This document shows, one piece after another, positions 35,710 to 44,192 of a stretch of DNA of 64,000 nt. Source of the DNA: Bacteroidota bacterium (lineage in GTDB: Bacteria; Bacteroidota; Bacteroidia; Chitinophagales; Chitinophagaceae); the NCBI GenBank assembly GCA_018266615.1, contig JAFEAB010000108.1, positions 1-64,000 on the forward strand, written 5' to 3'. The notes under the pieces are model-generated. The model saw only the letters and a program-made list of their open reading frames with translations, searched no databases and had not been told where the DNA came from. How positions within the stretch are numbered: the first letter of the stretch is position 1; each line of letters starts with the position of its first letter. A program made the translations under genes and the position numbers.

Positions 35710-37194
35710 CTAAAGTATTTTTCTTAATCGGGCAACGGGAATATTCAATTGTTCCCTATATTTTGCCACGGTTCGGCGGGCAATATTATATCCTTTTTCC
35801 TGAAGCATGTCAGTTAATTTCTCATCGCTATACGGATGCGTCTTGCTTTCTTCCTCAATAATATCTGTCAGGATCCTTTTCACTTCCCGGGTGCTCACCT
35901 CTTCACCGCTCTCCGTTTGCAGGCTCTCGCTGAAGAAAAATTTGAGGCGGTAAGTACCGAATTCTGTTTGTACAAACTTACTGTTAGCCACCCGGCTAAC
36001 GGTAGAAATATCCAGGTTGGTGATTTCTGCGATATCCTTCAGGATCATAGGCTTCAATTCCGTATCATCGCCGGTCAGAAAAAAGTTTTGCTGGTAGTTC
36101 ATTATGGCATCCATGGTGCTTATCAGGGTATTTTGTCTTTGCCGGATAGCATCGATGAACCATTTAGCAGAATCAATCTTCTGTTTTATAAACAAGACGG
36201 CCTCCTTCTGCCGTTTATCTTTTTTGCTCCCTTTTTCATAATCTCTCAACATCGACCGATAGTCTTCACTGATGCGTAAATCGGGCGCATTCTTACTGTT
36301 CAGGGTTAATTCGAGTTTGCCATTGTTGTTGGTAATGAAGAAATCGGGAATCACATAGTTCTCCCCTTTGTTGGCATCGCCAATAGTACCTCCGGGTTTG
36401 GGGTTGAGGCGAACAATCTGTGAAATGATATCCCGGAGTTCTTCCCCGGACAGGTTTAAACCCCGTTGAATTTTTTCATAGTGTTTCTTGGTAAATTCTT
36501 CAAAGTACTTTTCAATCACCTTAATGGCCTTGCCGGTTATTTTATCGTTTGGATTTTTTCTTTCCAGTTGGAGCAGTAAACATTCCTGGAGGTTTCTTGC
36601 GCCAACTCCGGGTGGGTCCAACTGCTGGATTTGAAGGATCATATCACTCAGTTCCTCCATATTCGTTTGAATATTTTGCCGAAAGGCCAGGTCGTCAATA
36701 ATGGCAGAGAGGTCGCGCCGGATGTATCCATCATCATCAAGGCTCCCGATAAGATGTTGGGCGATCTTTCTTTGCTTTTCGGTAAGCTTCAGCATACCTA
36801 CCTGTTGCAGCATGCTGTCCATAAAACTGGTCTCTACCCGATGGGGTGTAACCTTTTGATCGTCCTTATCGGGGAAATTATCATCCCGGAGTTTATAATC
36901 AGCAATTTCATCATCACCATCCTGAACGTACTCACTAATATCGATATTATCATAATCTTCCTCACTACCATCCATTTCCGTCTCTTCATCCTGCTTATCC
37001 GCAAAATCATCCTCGGCATCATACTCCTCCTCAAATCCATCCTCTACCTGTTCGAGGGCCGGGTTCTCTTCAATTTCCTCCTTTATCCGATCATCTAAAA
37101 TGGCAGTAGGTACCTGCAACAGTTTCATAAGTTGAATCTGTTGTGGAGAAAGTTTTTGCAGAAGTTTCTGCTGTAGCCTCTGGTGTAATGCCAT
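35710..37194 (-). CDS. rpoN: RNA polymerase sigma-54 factor
   Basis: 494 residues from the ATG at 37194 (MALHQRLQQKLLQKLSPQQ). Region I is Gln/Leu-rich, region II (about 45-105) is very acidic, and the C-terminal RpoN box ARRTVAKYREQLNIP is intact. It directs transcription from -24/-12 promoters and needs an AAA+ enhancer-binding protein, none of which is in this window. The longer upstream frame is not used. Confidence 0.96.
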   Translation of the reverse strand: MALHQRLQQKLLQKLSPQQIQLMKLLQVPTAILDDRIKEEIEENPALEQVEDGFEEEYDAEDDFADKQDEETEMDGSEEDYDNIDISEYVQDGDDEIADYKLRDDNFPDKDDQKVTPHRVETSFMDSMLQQVGMLKLTEKQRKIAQHLIGSLDDDGYIRRDLSAIIDDLAFRQNIQTNMEELSDMILQIQQLDPPGVGARNLQECLLLQLERKNPNDKITGKAIKVIEKYFEEFTKKHYEKIQRGLNLSGEELRDIISQIVRLNPKPGGTIGDANKGENYVIPDFFITNNNGKLELTLNSKNAPDLRISEDYRSMLRDYEKGSKKDKRQKEAVLFIKQKIDSAKWFIDAIRQRQNTLISTMDAIMNYQQNFFLTGDDTELKPMILKDIAEITNLDISTVSRVANSKFVQTEFGTYRLKFFFSESLQTESGEEVSTREVKRILTDIIEEESKTHPYSDEKLTDMLQEKGYNIARRTVAKYREQLNIPVARLRKIL

Positions 37195-37282
37195 ATTTAA
37201 TAGTTCCTGAATTTCCGGGAATAAGCAAAATAAATTCAACCGGGAATCAATGCGTAAATTTACATTTTAACCGCTCATTCTG

Positions 37283-37585
37283 ATGATTAACAAATGCAAA
37301 AATTTGTTTTTGACGATTGTCATGTTCATGGCTGGAGATATGGTATCTGCCCAATTGCCCACCAATTTTTCATTAATGACCGATACCCTTAACCGGCATC
37401 GGGAATTTTATTTCAATGCGGAACTCAAGGAACTCCCTTACACGCGGCACCAACCCTTCTTTTGTCGCCAGGAAGAAAAAATATTTAAACAAACCGGAAT
37501 AAATATTAAATTCAGAATAGGCAGTTATGATTATACGGAATGGATGGAAAAGAAACCCAATTCTTTTTTTAATATTAAAAACTAA
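37283..37585 (+). CDS. Small exported protein of unknown function
   Basis: 100 residues with a signal peptide (1-24, ending VSAQ). The remainder is polar, with no motif recognised and two Cys (residues near 6 and 60). It is divergent from rpoN and convergent with the glycosidase gene. Codon use looks normal, so it is probably real. Confidence 0.6.
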   Translation: MINKCKNLFLTIVMFMAGDMVSAQLPTNFSLMTDTLNRHREFYFNAELKELPYTRHQPFFCRQEEKIFKQTGINIKFRIGSYDYTEWMEKKPNSFFNIKN

Positions 37586-37591
37586 GAGGTA

Positions 37592-38824
37592 TTAATCTTT
37601 TGGAGGGAGAGGTGGTGCGGCCGGGTAGTTAAAGTATTTTTCCCTTATTTTTTTTGAAACTCCAAAGGGATCCTCTTCGAAGGTGCGGCTGTGATAAAAG
37701 ATCATGCCCTGAATATTTTTAGCTGATCTGATCTTTTCAATTTGCCGGGGAATTTGGGTAAGGTCTTTCCATTCGTTGTTGCTTCCTACCAAATAAATTC
37801 CTATTCCTATATAACAATTCCTGCCATAGGTGTGATTATTCCACCAATCTACCAGCATCGAGAACTCGGCTCTCCGGTGCCCTATATTCCAATAAAGCTG
37901 CGGTGCAACATAATCGATCCACCCCTTTTTTAGCCAGAGCAGGATATCGGCATACAGGTCGTCGTAATTGGTGAGAACCCGCTGGGTGTTGCTTCCTTCG
38001 GGATCGCTTTCGCTATTGCGCCAAATCCCAAAGGGGCTAATTCCAAATTGGCAGGAAGGCTTAACCGCCTTAATCATATCATGAATATTGGAAATTATCG
38101 AATCGGTGTTACTTCTTCTCCAGTTATTACGGGAGAGGCCATTACCATACAAACGATACGATTTTGCATCAGGAAATTCAATGCCATTAAGCGGGTAGGG
38201 GTAAAAGTAATCGTCGAAATGGATAGCGTCTATATTGTACCGTTGTACTATGTCTTTTACGATGGAAACGAGGTATTTGCGCGCTTCCGGATTGCCGGGG
38301 TCGAAATATTTTTTATCTCCGTAGGTAAGGAGCCATTCGGGGTGGGTGCGGGATATATGATTGGGGGCAAGCGTGGTATTCTTGCTGAATACGGCCCGGT
38401 ATGGGTTTAACCAGGCATGAAATTCCATACCCCGTTTATGTGTTTCCTCCACCATAAATTGAAGCGGATCGAAGTAGGGTTCGGGGGCAAGCCCCTGGGT
38501 TCCGGTAAGCCAGCGGCTCCAGGGTTCAAGAGATGAAGCATAGAAGGCATCGGCGGATGGACGGATCTGAAATACGATCGCATTCATTCCGTTTCGTTTG
38601 TGCAAATCGATCAGGCTGATGAATTCGGCCTTCAACAATTCGGCATCGGTAGTAGGCTCAAAGGGATAATCGATATTGTTTACGGTGGCAATCCAGACAC
38701 CCCGAAACTCACGGCTGGCAGGCACTGCAGAAGAATCCTGAGAACTTCCCCGAAAGGGAATTAAAAAAAGAATAAGGAAAAGGTATGCAAAAACCGGAAC
38801 TCTATTATTCCCGGGCCTTATCAA
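37592..38824 (-). CDS. GHL10-type glycoside hydrolase (DUF187)
   Basis: The catalytic region (FRGVWIATVNNIDYPF, GMNAIVFQIRPSADAFYAS, EFHAWLNPYRA, DAIHFDDYFYPYP) is the TIM barrel of the GHL10/DUF187 family found near cell-wall and polysaccharide enzymes. A signal peptide precedes it. The start is uncertain: a TTG at 38824 yields a signal of normal length, while ATGs at 38878 or 38947 would add residues that overlap marR. It overlaps marR by 20 bases, so the two are coupled. Confidence 0.85.
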   Translation of the reverse strand: MIRPGNNRVPVFAYLFLILFLIPFRGSSQDSSAVPASREFRGVWIATVNNIDYPFEPTTDAELLKAEFISLIDLHKRNGMNAIVFQIRPSADAFYASSLEPWSRWLTGTQGLAPEPYFDPLQFMVEETHKRGMEFHAWLNPYRAVFSKNTTLAPNHISRTHPEWLLTYGDKKYFDPGNPEARKYLVSIVKDIVQRYNIDAIHFDDYFYPYPLNGIEFPDAKSYRLYGNGLSRNNWRRSNTDSIISNIHDMIKAVKPSCQFGISPFGIWRNSESDPEGSNTQRVLTNYDDLYADILLWLKKGWIDYVAPQLYWNIGHRRAEFSMLVDWWNNHTYGRNCYIGIGIYLVGSNNEWKDLTQIPRQIEKIRSAKNIQGMIFYHSRTFEEDPFGVSKKIREKYFNYPAAPPLPPKD

Positions 38825-39251
38825 GGAGGCTATTGAGTTGCTGTACTTCCTCCCTGCTGAGGTTTCCCAAAATCGCATCCATTTCCATTTCATAGGTATC
38901 CATCTTTTGAAGTAAGCTAAGCCCCTTTTCTGTGATCGAAACATCAACCAATCGTTTATCGGTGGGGCACACCGATTTTTCTACCAGTTGCTTTACTATA
39001 AGCCGGTCCACAATCCGGCTGGTATCGCTCATCTTATCGAGCATGCGCTTCCGAATCTGAAGTGTGGAAATAGGCTTACCGGCGCCACGTAAAATTCGCA
39101 ATATATTGAACTGCTGGGGAGTGACCTGTTCCCTGCTCAACATAACTTTCAACTTTTCATTCATCCAGTTAAAAGTAAAAATCAAATTAACCAGGGCCTT
39201 TTGATAATCGTTCCTGAACTTTGGCTGAAAAATATCTTCTTCAATTCCCAT
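38805..39251 (-). CDS. MarR-family transcriptional regulator
   Basis: 148 residues. Winged-helix core (QFNILRILRGAGKPISTLQIRKRMLDKMSDTSRIVDRLIVKQLVEK) with a wing segment DKRLVDVSITEKGLSLL. It probably controls its own transcript and the downstream glycosidase gene. The -7 box TACCTTTG lies at 39278-39271. Confidence 0.9.
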   Translation of the reverse strand: MGIEEDIFQPKFRNDYQKALVNLIFTFNWMNEKLKVMLSREQVTPQQFNILRILRGAGKPISTLQIRKRMLDKMSDTSRIVDRLIVKQLVEKSVCPTDKRLVDVSITEKGLSLLQKMDTYEMEMDAILGNLSREEVQQLNSLLDKARE

Positions 39252-39270
39252 ACTGTAACGCTATGCCTTA

Positions 39271-39278
39271 CAAAGGTA
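39271..39278 (-). promoter_or_regulatory. -7 promoter element TACCTTTG for marR
   Basis: Minus-strand TACCTTTG, 19 bases before the ATG at 39251. No clear TTG upstream. Confidence 0.5.
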
Positions 39279-39331
39279 ATTCAACATCTGTAAAATGAAT
39301 ATTAAATATAATGAATCCCTGATTGACTGAA

Positions 39332-40357
39332 TCATCCCGAAATTTCATTTTCCTCGGAGAATTCATTCATATAAATTTTAACCAGAATCACAAAATAACT
39401 CACCAGGAGTGGTCCGAAAATCAATCCGATAAAGCCAAAAAGTTCGAGGCCTACAATTACCCCCAGCACGGTTATTACCGGGTGCACATCGCCCATTTTC
39501 TTCATCAACCCCAGCCGGGTGATATAGTCGATATTCCCGGTTACTACCACACTATAAGCGGCAAGGCCCACGGCAGGCCAGGTTTGTCCGTTGATAAATA
39601 AATATATAACCAGTGGCACCCAGATAATCATGGTTCCTACCAATGGGAAAAATGCAAATACACCGGTAAGGAAACCCCACATTCCCCAATCTTTCAATCC
39701 AAAAATCCAATATCCCAATGCCGCAGTAAAGCCCTGTACAATACTGATAATGGGAATTCCGAGCGCATTGGCCCTGATCATAATCCGGGTTTCTTTTGCC
39801 AGCGCACCAATATTTTTGGGTTTAAGCGGAATGGCCCGGCTGAGATACCGTTCAACCTGTGTGCCATTCACCAGTAAATAGTACAACAGGAAAAACATCA
39901 TGATCAGGTTGATGAATAAGGAAGCCGTACTGTTTAGTAATTGCGGGATGAAGGCAGTAACCTTTTGCATCAGCATCCGTAAATTTTCATCCGATAACAA
40001 CTTGGCTCCCGTATAGGCTTCAAATTTATCGACAAAAGACTCCACCCCATTTACTATAATATCCTGATTATTGATAATCTCCTGGATTTTGGGAGATATC
40101 ATCCGCACGGCTAAATAAAAAGGAATAGCAATAATTACCAGGTACGACAGAATAAACAACAGGGCGGTGAGGCCCTTATGCCATTTCTTTGAAACGGTTA
40201 GTTTAAAAAATAAGGCGCGACTTAAAATGTAAAGCGTTACCCCTCCCAGTATGCCAGGCAAAAAGGAAGATAGCTGGCCAAAAAGAATGAGTCCCAATAA
40301 AATGATGAGGGCAAGGAGTAAGAGTTGCCTGAGTCGTTCATTAAAATTTAGCTGCAT
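39332..40357 (-). CDS. AI-2E family transporter-like membrane protein
   Basis: 341 residues with about eight transmembrane segments. The central conserved loop (IISIVQGFTAALGYWIFG, then FPLVGTMIIWVPLVIY) is typical of the AI-2E/YdiK family. Members move small molecules or ions; the autoinducer link holds for few. No partner gene nearby. It is 18 bases after the radical SAM gene. Confidence 0.85.
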   Translation of the reverse strand: MQLNFNERLRQLLLLALIILLGLILFGQLSSFLPGILGGVTLYILSRALFFKLTVSKKWHKGLTALLFILSYLVIIAIPFYLAVRMISPKIQEIINNQDIIVNGVESFVDKFEAYTGAKLLSDENLRMLMQKVTAFIPQLLNSTASLFINLIMMFFLLYYLLVNGTQVERYLSRAIPLKPKNIGALAKETRIMIRANALGIPIISIVQGFTAALGYWIFGLKDWGMWGFLTGVFAFFPLVGTMIIWVPLVIYLFINGQTWPAVGLAAYSVVVTGNIDYITRLGLMKKMGDVHPVITVLGVIVGLELFGFIGLIFGPLLVSYFVILVKIYMNEFSEENEISG

Positions 40358-40375
40358 TCATTTTCCTTTAACCGG

Positions 40376-41404
40376 TTACTTCCACACAGATAGGCCTTCG
40401 CTGCAATTTGCACAAATATCGATATTCTTCCGGCCGGCCAATAATTTAGAACGAAACGCCCGGTATTGGGGGTTTTGCCACACTTCCCTGAAACTCTCAG
40501 TCCGAAGGTTCCCCAATTTGTGCTGTGCATCTTTATCGAAACAGCAAGGCACTACCAGGCCATCCCAGGTAATTACATTGGCATGCCAAAGTTTCCAGCA
40601 ATGGTTAGCCATTTTATTTTTCGCCCGATGGGTTCCATCAGAATTTTTAATATACCGGCTGTATTTGGGGTTTTCGGGAATCAGGTGATTGGGGTCGTGT
40701 TCATAATTGTACACCTGGGCGGTTTTAAACCGCACTTCATTCACTCCAATTTCTTTGGCTATTCTCTTGATGTCTTCAATCTGGTGTTCATTATGCTTTA
40801 CTACCAGGAATTGAAAAAATACAAACGGGGTTTTGCTTTTTAATTCTCTTTTCCACTTTACAATATTCCTTGCTCCCTCCAGTACTTTTTCAATATTGCC
40901 TCCTACCCGGTATTGTTTATAAGTATCCTGGGTAGCCCCGTCTACCGAAATAATTAACCTGTCGAGGCCGCTTTCTACCGTTGCCTTTGCCACTTCATCG
41001 GTTAGAAAATGGGCATTGGTAGAAGTTGCGGTATAAATTTTTTTTGAAGTGGCATACTTCACCATCTGTAAAAAATCGGGGTTTAAAAAGGGTTCCCCCT
41101 GGAAATAAAAAATGAGGTAGAGTAATTCTTTATGAATATCATCAATGGTCTTTCTGAAAAAATCCTGTTCCAGCATTCCCTTTGGCCGGGTAAACTGTCG
41201 TAATCCACTGGGGCACTCGGGGCAGCGAAGGTTGCAACTGGTGGTTGGCTCAAAAGATATGGATACAGGCAATCCCCACTGAATGGGTCTCCGGGTGATA
41301 TTGGATAAATAAAAACTGGAAAGCACTTTCAGCCCGTTCCATGCCCTTTTAAAGGTGAGTTTGGAAATCAGGTTAGCAGTGTCGTTGAAATTAAAACCCG
41401 GCAT
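40376..41404 (-). CDS. Radical SAM/SPASM domain protein
   Basis: 342 residues. The radical SAM cluster site is C57-x3-C61-x2-C64 (TTSCNLRCPECPSG). The C-terminal SPASM part has Cys pairs in VVPCCFD and ICANCSEG for a second Fe-S cluster. Such enzymes modify peptides or tRNA or act as anaerobic maturases. No peptide substrate gene is visible next to it. A TAnnTTTG box four bases before the ATG suggests a leaderless message. Confidence 0.9.
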   Translation of the reverse strand: MPGFNFNDTANLISKLTFKRAWNGLKVLSSFYLSNITRRPIQWGLPVSISFEPTTSCNLRCPECPSGLRQFTRPKGMLEQDFFRKTIDDIHKELLYLIFYFQGEPFLNPDFLQMVKYATSKKIYTATSTNAHFLTDEVAKATVESGLDRLIISVDGATQDTYKQYRVGGNIEKVLEGARNIVKWKRELKSKTPFVFFQFLVVKHNEHQIEDIKRIAKEIGVNEVRFKTAQVYNYEHDPNHLIPENPKYSRYIKNSDGTHRAKNKMANHCWKLWHANVITWDGLVVPCCFDKDAQHKLGNLRTESFREVWQNPQYRAFRSKLLAGRKNIDICANCSEGLSVWK

Positions 41405-41408
41405 GCCG

Positions 41409-41416
41409 CAAAGGTA
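41409..41416 (-). promoter_or_regulatory. -7 promoter element TACCTTTG for the radical SAM gene
   Basis: Minus-strand TACCTTTG ends exactly four bases before the ATG at 41404. Confidence 0.65.
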
Positions 41417-41588
41417 GGGCGAAGGGAAGAATTTGATTTCCTAATACAAGGGAATCCTGCATCCGAAAAGGGTATTGATAAAATAATACCTCATTTCGTA
41501 AACGCCTCCATCAGGTTATCCTTTATAATAACCCTTTATTATCCGGCATATTGAACAAATTACTAAAACAACAGCCTATATTTAAAGC

Positions 41589-42566
41589 ATGAAAATTGCA
41601 GTTACAGGTGCTACCGGACATATTGGCTACACCCTCTGTAAATCATTAATACACCAGGGACACGAAGTTTCGGCTCTCGTGTACGCCGATTTTGCAACGT
41701 TGAACAACCTTTCCGTTAAGAAGATAACGGGGGATGTTACCGACCGGGAATCGCTGAAAGGGTTTTTGGAAAATGCAGATATCGTATTGCATACCGCAGC
41801 CGCAATTGAACTGGGATATCGTTTCAATAAAAAGCTGTACGATGTAAATGTAACCGGCACGAAAAATATCCTGGAGCTGGCAAAGGAAGCCGGAGTAAAA
41901 AAAGTGATTCATTTTAGCTCCATTCATGCTTTTAGCCAAAGACCTTACCATATTCCGTTGGATGAAACCCGGGAACTCGTTTCGGGCAGATCCATCTTTT
42001 ACGATCAAACCAAACGCGAAAGCCTGTTACTGGCATTGGATGCCGCAAAAAACGGCCAATGGGTGGTGGTTATCTGTCCTACTTCGGTGGTTGGCCCGGA
42101 AGACCACAAACCTTCGAAACTCGGTAAAGCTATTATTGATATTTATAGAGGAGCTGTACCTGCCATTATTAAAGGCGGGTTTGATTTTGTAGATGTACGC
42201 GACCTTGTATCGGGCACTATTGCCGCCATGGAAAAGGGAAGGTCGGGGGAGGTCTATCTTTTGGGCGGTAAATATTATACCATTAAGCAATTTGCCGATT
42301 TGGTATTAAAAATAAAAGGAGCAAAAAAAGAGTTAGCCGAAATCCCCCTTGCTCTTGCTTATGCCGGGTTGCCTTTTATAAAATTGTATGCCTTCCTTAC
42401 CGGCAAACGCCCCTTGTACGACAAACCCTATATTGATATTTTGCAGGATGGGAATAAGGATATCCTCAGTACAAAAGCCCAGAAGGAATTGGGGTATATC
42501 GTAAGGCCATTGGAAGAAACCATGGCCGACACTATTGAGTGGTTCAAAAAATCGGGCCAGCTATAA
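41589..42566 (+). CDS. NAD-dependent epimerase/dehydratase (extended SDR, 3beta-HSD-like)
   Basis: 325 residues. The NAD-binding loop is GATGHIG (7-13) and the active-site pair is Y138/K142 (YDQTK). Sequence and size suggest an extended SDR of the 3beta-hydroxysteroid dehydrogenase/isomerase or dihydroflavonol reductase-like branch. It is followed after 8 bases by a steroid-reductase-like membrane protein, so both may act on a lipid or sterol-like substrate. Substrate is a guess. Confidence 0.85.
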   Translation: MKIAVTGATGHIGYTLCKSLIHQGHEVSALVYADFATLNNLSVKKITGDVTDRESLKGFLENADIVLHTAAAIELGYRFNKKLYDVNVTGTKNILELAKEAGVKKVIHFSSIHAFSQRPYHIPLDETRELVSGRSIFYDQTKRESLLLALDAAKNGQWVVVICPTSVVGPEDHKPSKLGKAIIDIYRGAVPAIIKGGFDFVDVRDLVSGTIAAMEKGRSGEVYLLGGKYYTIKQFADLVLKIKGAKKELAEIPLALAYAGLPFIKLYAFLTGKRPLYDKPYIDILQDGNKDILSTKAQKELGYIVRPLEETMADTIEWFKKSGQL

Positions 42567-42574
42567 TATTTTTC

Positions 42575-43333
42575 ATGATTACATTTAAACAATTTGCATT
42601 ATTCAGTTGGGGGTGGATAGCCCTGGGGCTGATCATCTTTGTAGCCCTGAACTTTATTACCGCTCCCTACGGGAGGCACACCAAAAAAGGGTGGGGGCCG
42701 CTGATTGATAATAAACTGGGTTGGTTTTTGATGGAATTTTTTGCGCTGGTGGTGCTGTTCTACTTTATCCTTTCGGGGGAAAACAAACAATCGCTGGTGA
42801 ACTGGATTATCATTGGGCTGTTTACGCTGCATTATATACACAGAAGCATCATCTTTCCCTTGCGCATTAAAACCAGGGGGAAAAAAATGCCGTCTTCCAT
42901 TATTGGGATGGGACTAATTTTTAATCTGGTAAACGGATTTTTAATTGGGTATTATTTCGGAAATTTTAAGGTATATGAACCTTCCTGGTTGCATACGCCA
43001 CAGTTCATTGCCGGCGCCGCCATTTTTGCTATTGGAACTTTTATTAACCTGCAATCCGACAATATTTTAATCGCACTTCGTAAGCCGGGCGAAACGGGAT
43101 ATAAAATCCCGCACGGCGGGTTGTTTACCTATATCAGTTGCCCCAATTTATTTGGTGAGGTGGTTGAGTGGCTGGGCTTTGCTATTCTTTCCTGGAACCT
43201 CCCGGGGCTTGCCTTTTTTATTTGGACATTCGCCAACCTCATACCCCGCGCCATTGCCCACCATACATGGTATTTAAAGAAATTCAGCAACTATCCGAAA
43301 GACAGAAAAGCAGTTATTCCCCTTTTGTGGTAA
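42575..43333 (+). CDS. 3-oxo-5-alpha-steroid 4-dehydrogenase family protein
   Basis: 252 residues from the ATG at 42575. Multi-helix membrane protein with the conserved C-terminal block GGLFTYISCPNLFGEVVEW, AHHTWYLKKF and YPKDRKAVIPLLW typical of steroid 5-alpha-reductases and related enzymes that reduce enones with NADPH. The GTG-initiated frame upstream overlaps the SDR gene and is not used. It pairs with the SDR gene just before it. Confidence 0.87.
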   Translation: MITFKQFALFSWGWIALGLIIFVALNFITAPYGRHTKKGWGPLIDNKLGWFLMEFFALVVLFYFILSGENKQSLVNWIIIGLFTLHYIHRSIIFPLRIKTRGKKMPSSIIGMGLIFNLVNGFLIGYYFGNFKVYEPSWLHTPQFIAGAAIFAIGTFINLQSDNILIALRKPGETGYKIPHGGLFTYISCPNLFGEVVEWLGFAILSWNLPGLAFFIWTFANLIPRAIAHHTWYLKKFSNYPKDRKAVIPLLW

Positions 43334-43390
43334 TTATTTCGTGGATGCGTATGGGTTATACCGCAATATTGCATTCCATCTCCCAATATA

Positions 43391-44002
43391 CTACCCCTCC
43401 AATGCTTCCGGCCGGTTATCAAACAGGGCTGCGCAATTTTCCGATTCCCTCATGGAGGCAATTACAGATGGCAGGGGTTCGGTAAATACATTTGGGTAAT
43501 CCACTTCGCCCCACTCTTCGCGAATGGGATAGGCCAGCTTCTCTTCCTTTATTGAAAACTGAGAATCTACACCCGGTTTATTCCCCCGTGGGTCAACCCG
43601 GAACCACCCCGGCCCATCCAGGTATACGGCATTTAACCCATGCAGCGCATATCCGGAACCGATAGTTCCCTTTTTTAAAACCCGTTGGTAACAAAACCCG
43701 GCCGGGATACCCATGCCCCGCAGCAGGGTGGCCAGTAAATGAGCTTTGGCAAAACATATCCCTTCTCCTTTCTCCAATGTTTCACCGGCATTTATTGTAA
43801 CCTGCTCTCCCTGGATGTCGAATGAATGCCTAATCTTGTCTCGCACCAACTCAAAAGCAATTTTTGCCCGTTCCTCTTTTGTTGCTGCCATCGATTCAAT
43901 CCGTATAATCTCTTTTTGTATTTCGGGGGCGGAAAACTGAATAACCGGCAGTACTTCCTTTAAATAATCTTCCCGTCGGCCGGATGCGAGTTGTAGTTTC
44001 AT
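43391..44002 (-). CDS. Transglutaminase-like cysteine protease fold protein
   Basis: 203 residues with the full triad of the transglutaminase-like superfamily: C83 in GEGICFAKA, H121 in ALHGLNAVY and D137 in WFRVDPRG. No signal peptide, so it is probably cytoplasmic. Related proteins are peptidases or amidases. It is divergent from dnaE. Confidence 0.88.
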   Translation of the reverse strand: MKLQLASGRREDYLKEVLPVIQFSAPEIQKEIIRIESMAATKEERAKIAFELVRDKIRHSFDIQGEQVTINAGETLEKGEGICFAKAHLLATLLRGMGIPAGFCYQRVLKKGTIGSGYALHGLNAVYLDGPGWFRVDPRGNKPGVDSQFSIKEEKLAYPIREEWGEVDYPNVFTEPLPSVIASMRESENCAALFDNRPEALEG

Positions 44003-44110
44003 GTTGCTGCGCAGGTTGTTTGCTTCAAATATATTTTCCCGCCTTTAAAAAACAGCCTAACCGCAAAAAAGTTCTTTGTCCTTCTGATACAGGTACGCAC
44101 CCCTCCTGCC

Positions 44111-44133
44111 GCATAAAAAACCCCATTTTATGC
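44111..44133. promoter_or_regulatory. 8-bp inverted repeat upstream of dnaE
   Basis: GCATAAAA (44111-44118) and TTTTATGC (44126-44133) around seven bases. It lies between two divergent genes, so it is not a simple terminator and may be an operator. Confidence 0.5.
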
Positions 44134-44150
44134 AGTAAATAATTTAAAAT

Positions 44151-44175
44151 TACTAAATATTTTAGCATTTTAGTA
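44151..44175. promoter_or_regulatory. Nested dyads over the dnaE promoter (candidate SOS-like operator)
   Basis: TACTAAA (44151-44157) and TTTAGTA (44169-44175) are perfect 7-bp arms around 11 bases. Inside lies the 13-bp palindrome CTAAATATTTTAG (44153-44165). The right arm runs into the -7 element. Confidence 0.5.
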
Positions 44176-44181
44176 GTTTTG
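44174..44181 (+). promoter_or_regulatory. -7 promoter element TAGTTTTG of the dnaE-dinB operon
   Basis: Fits TAnnTTTG, 11 bases before the ATG at 44193. It overlaps the right arm of the dyad. Confidence 0.55.
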
Positions 44182-44192
44182 TCTGCTCACTG

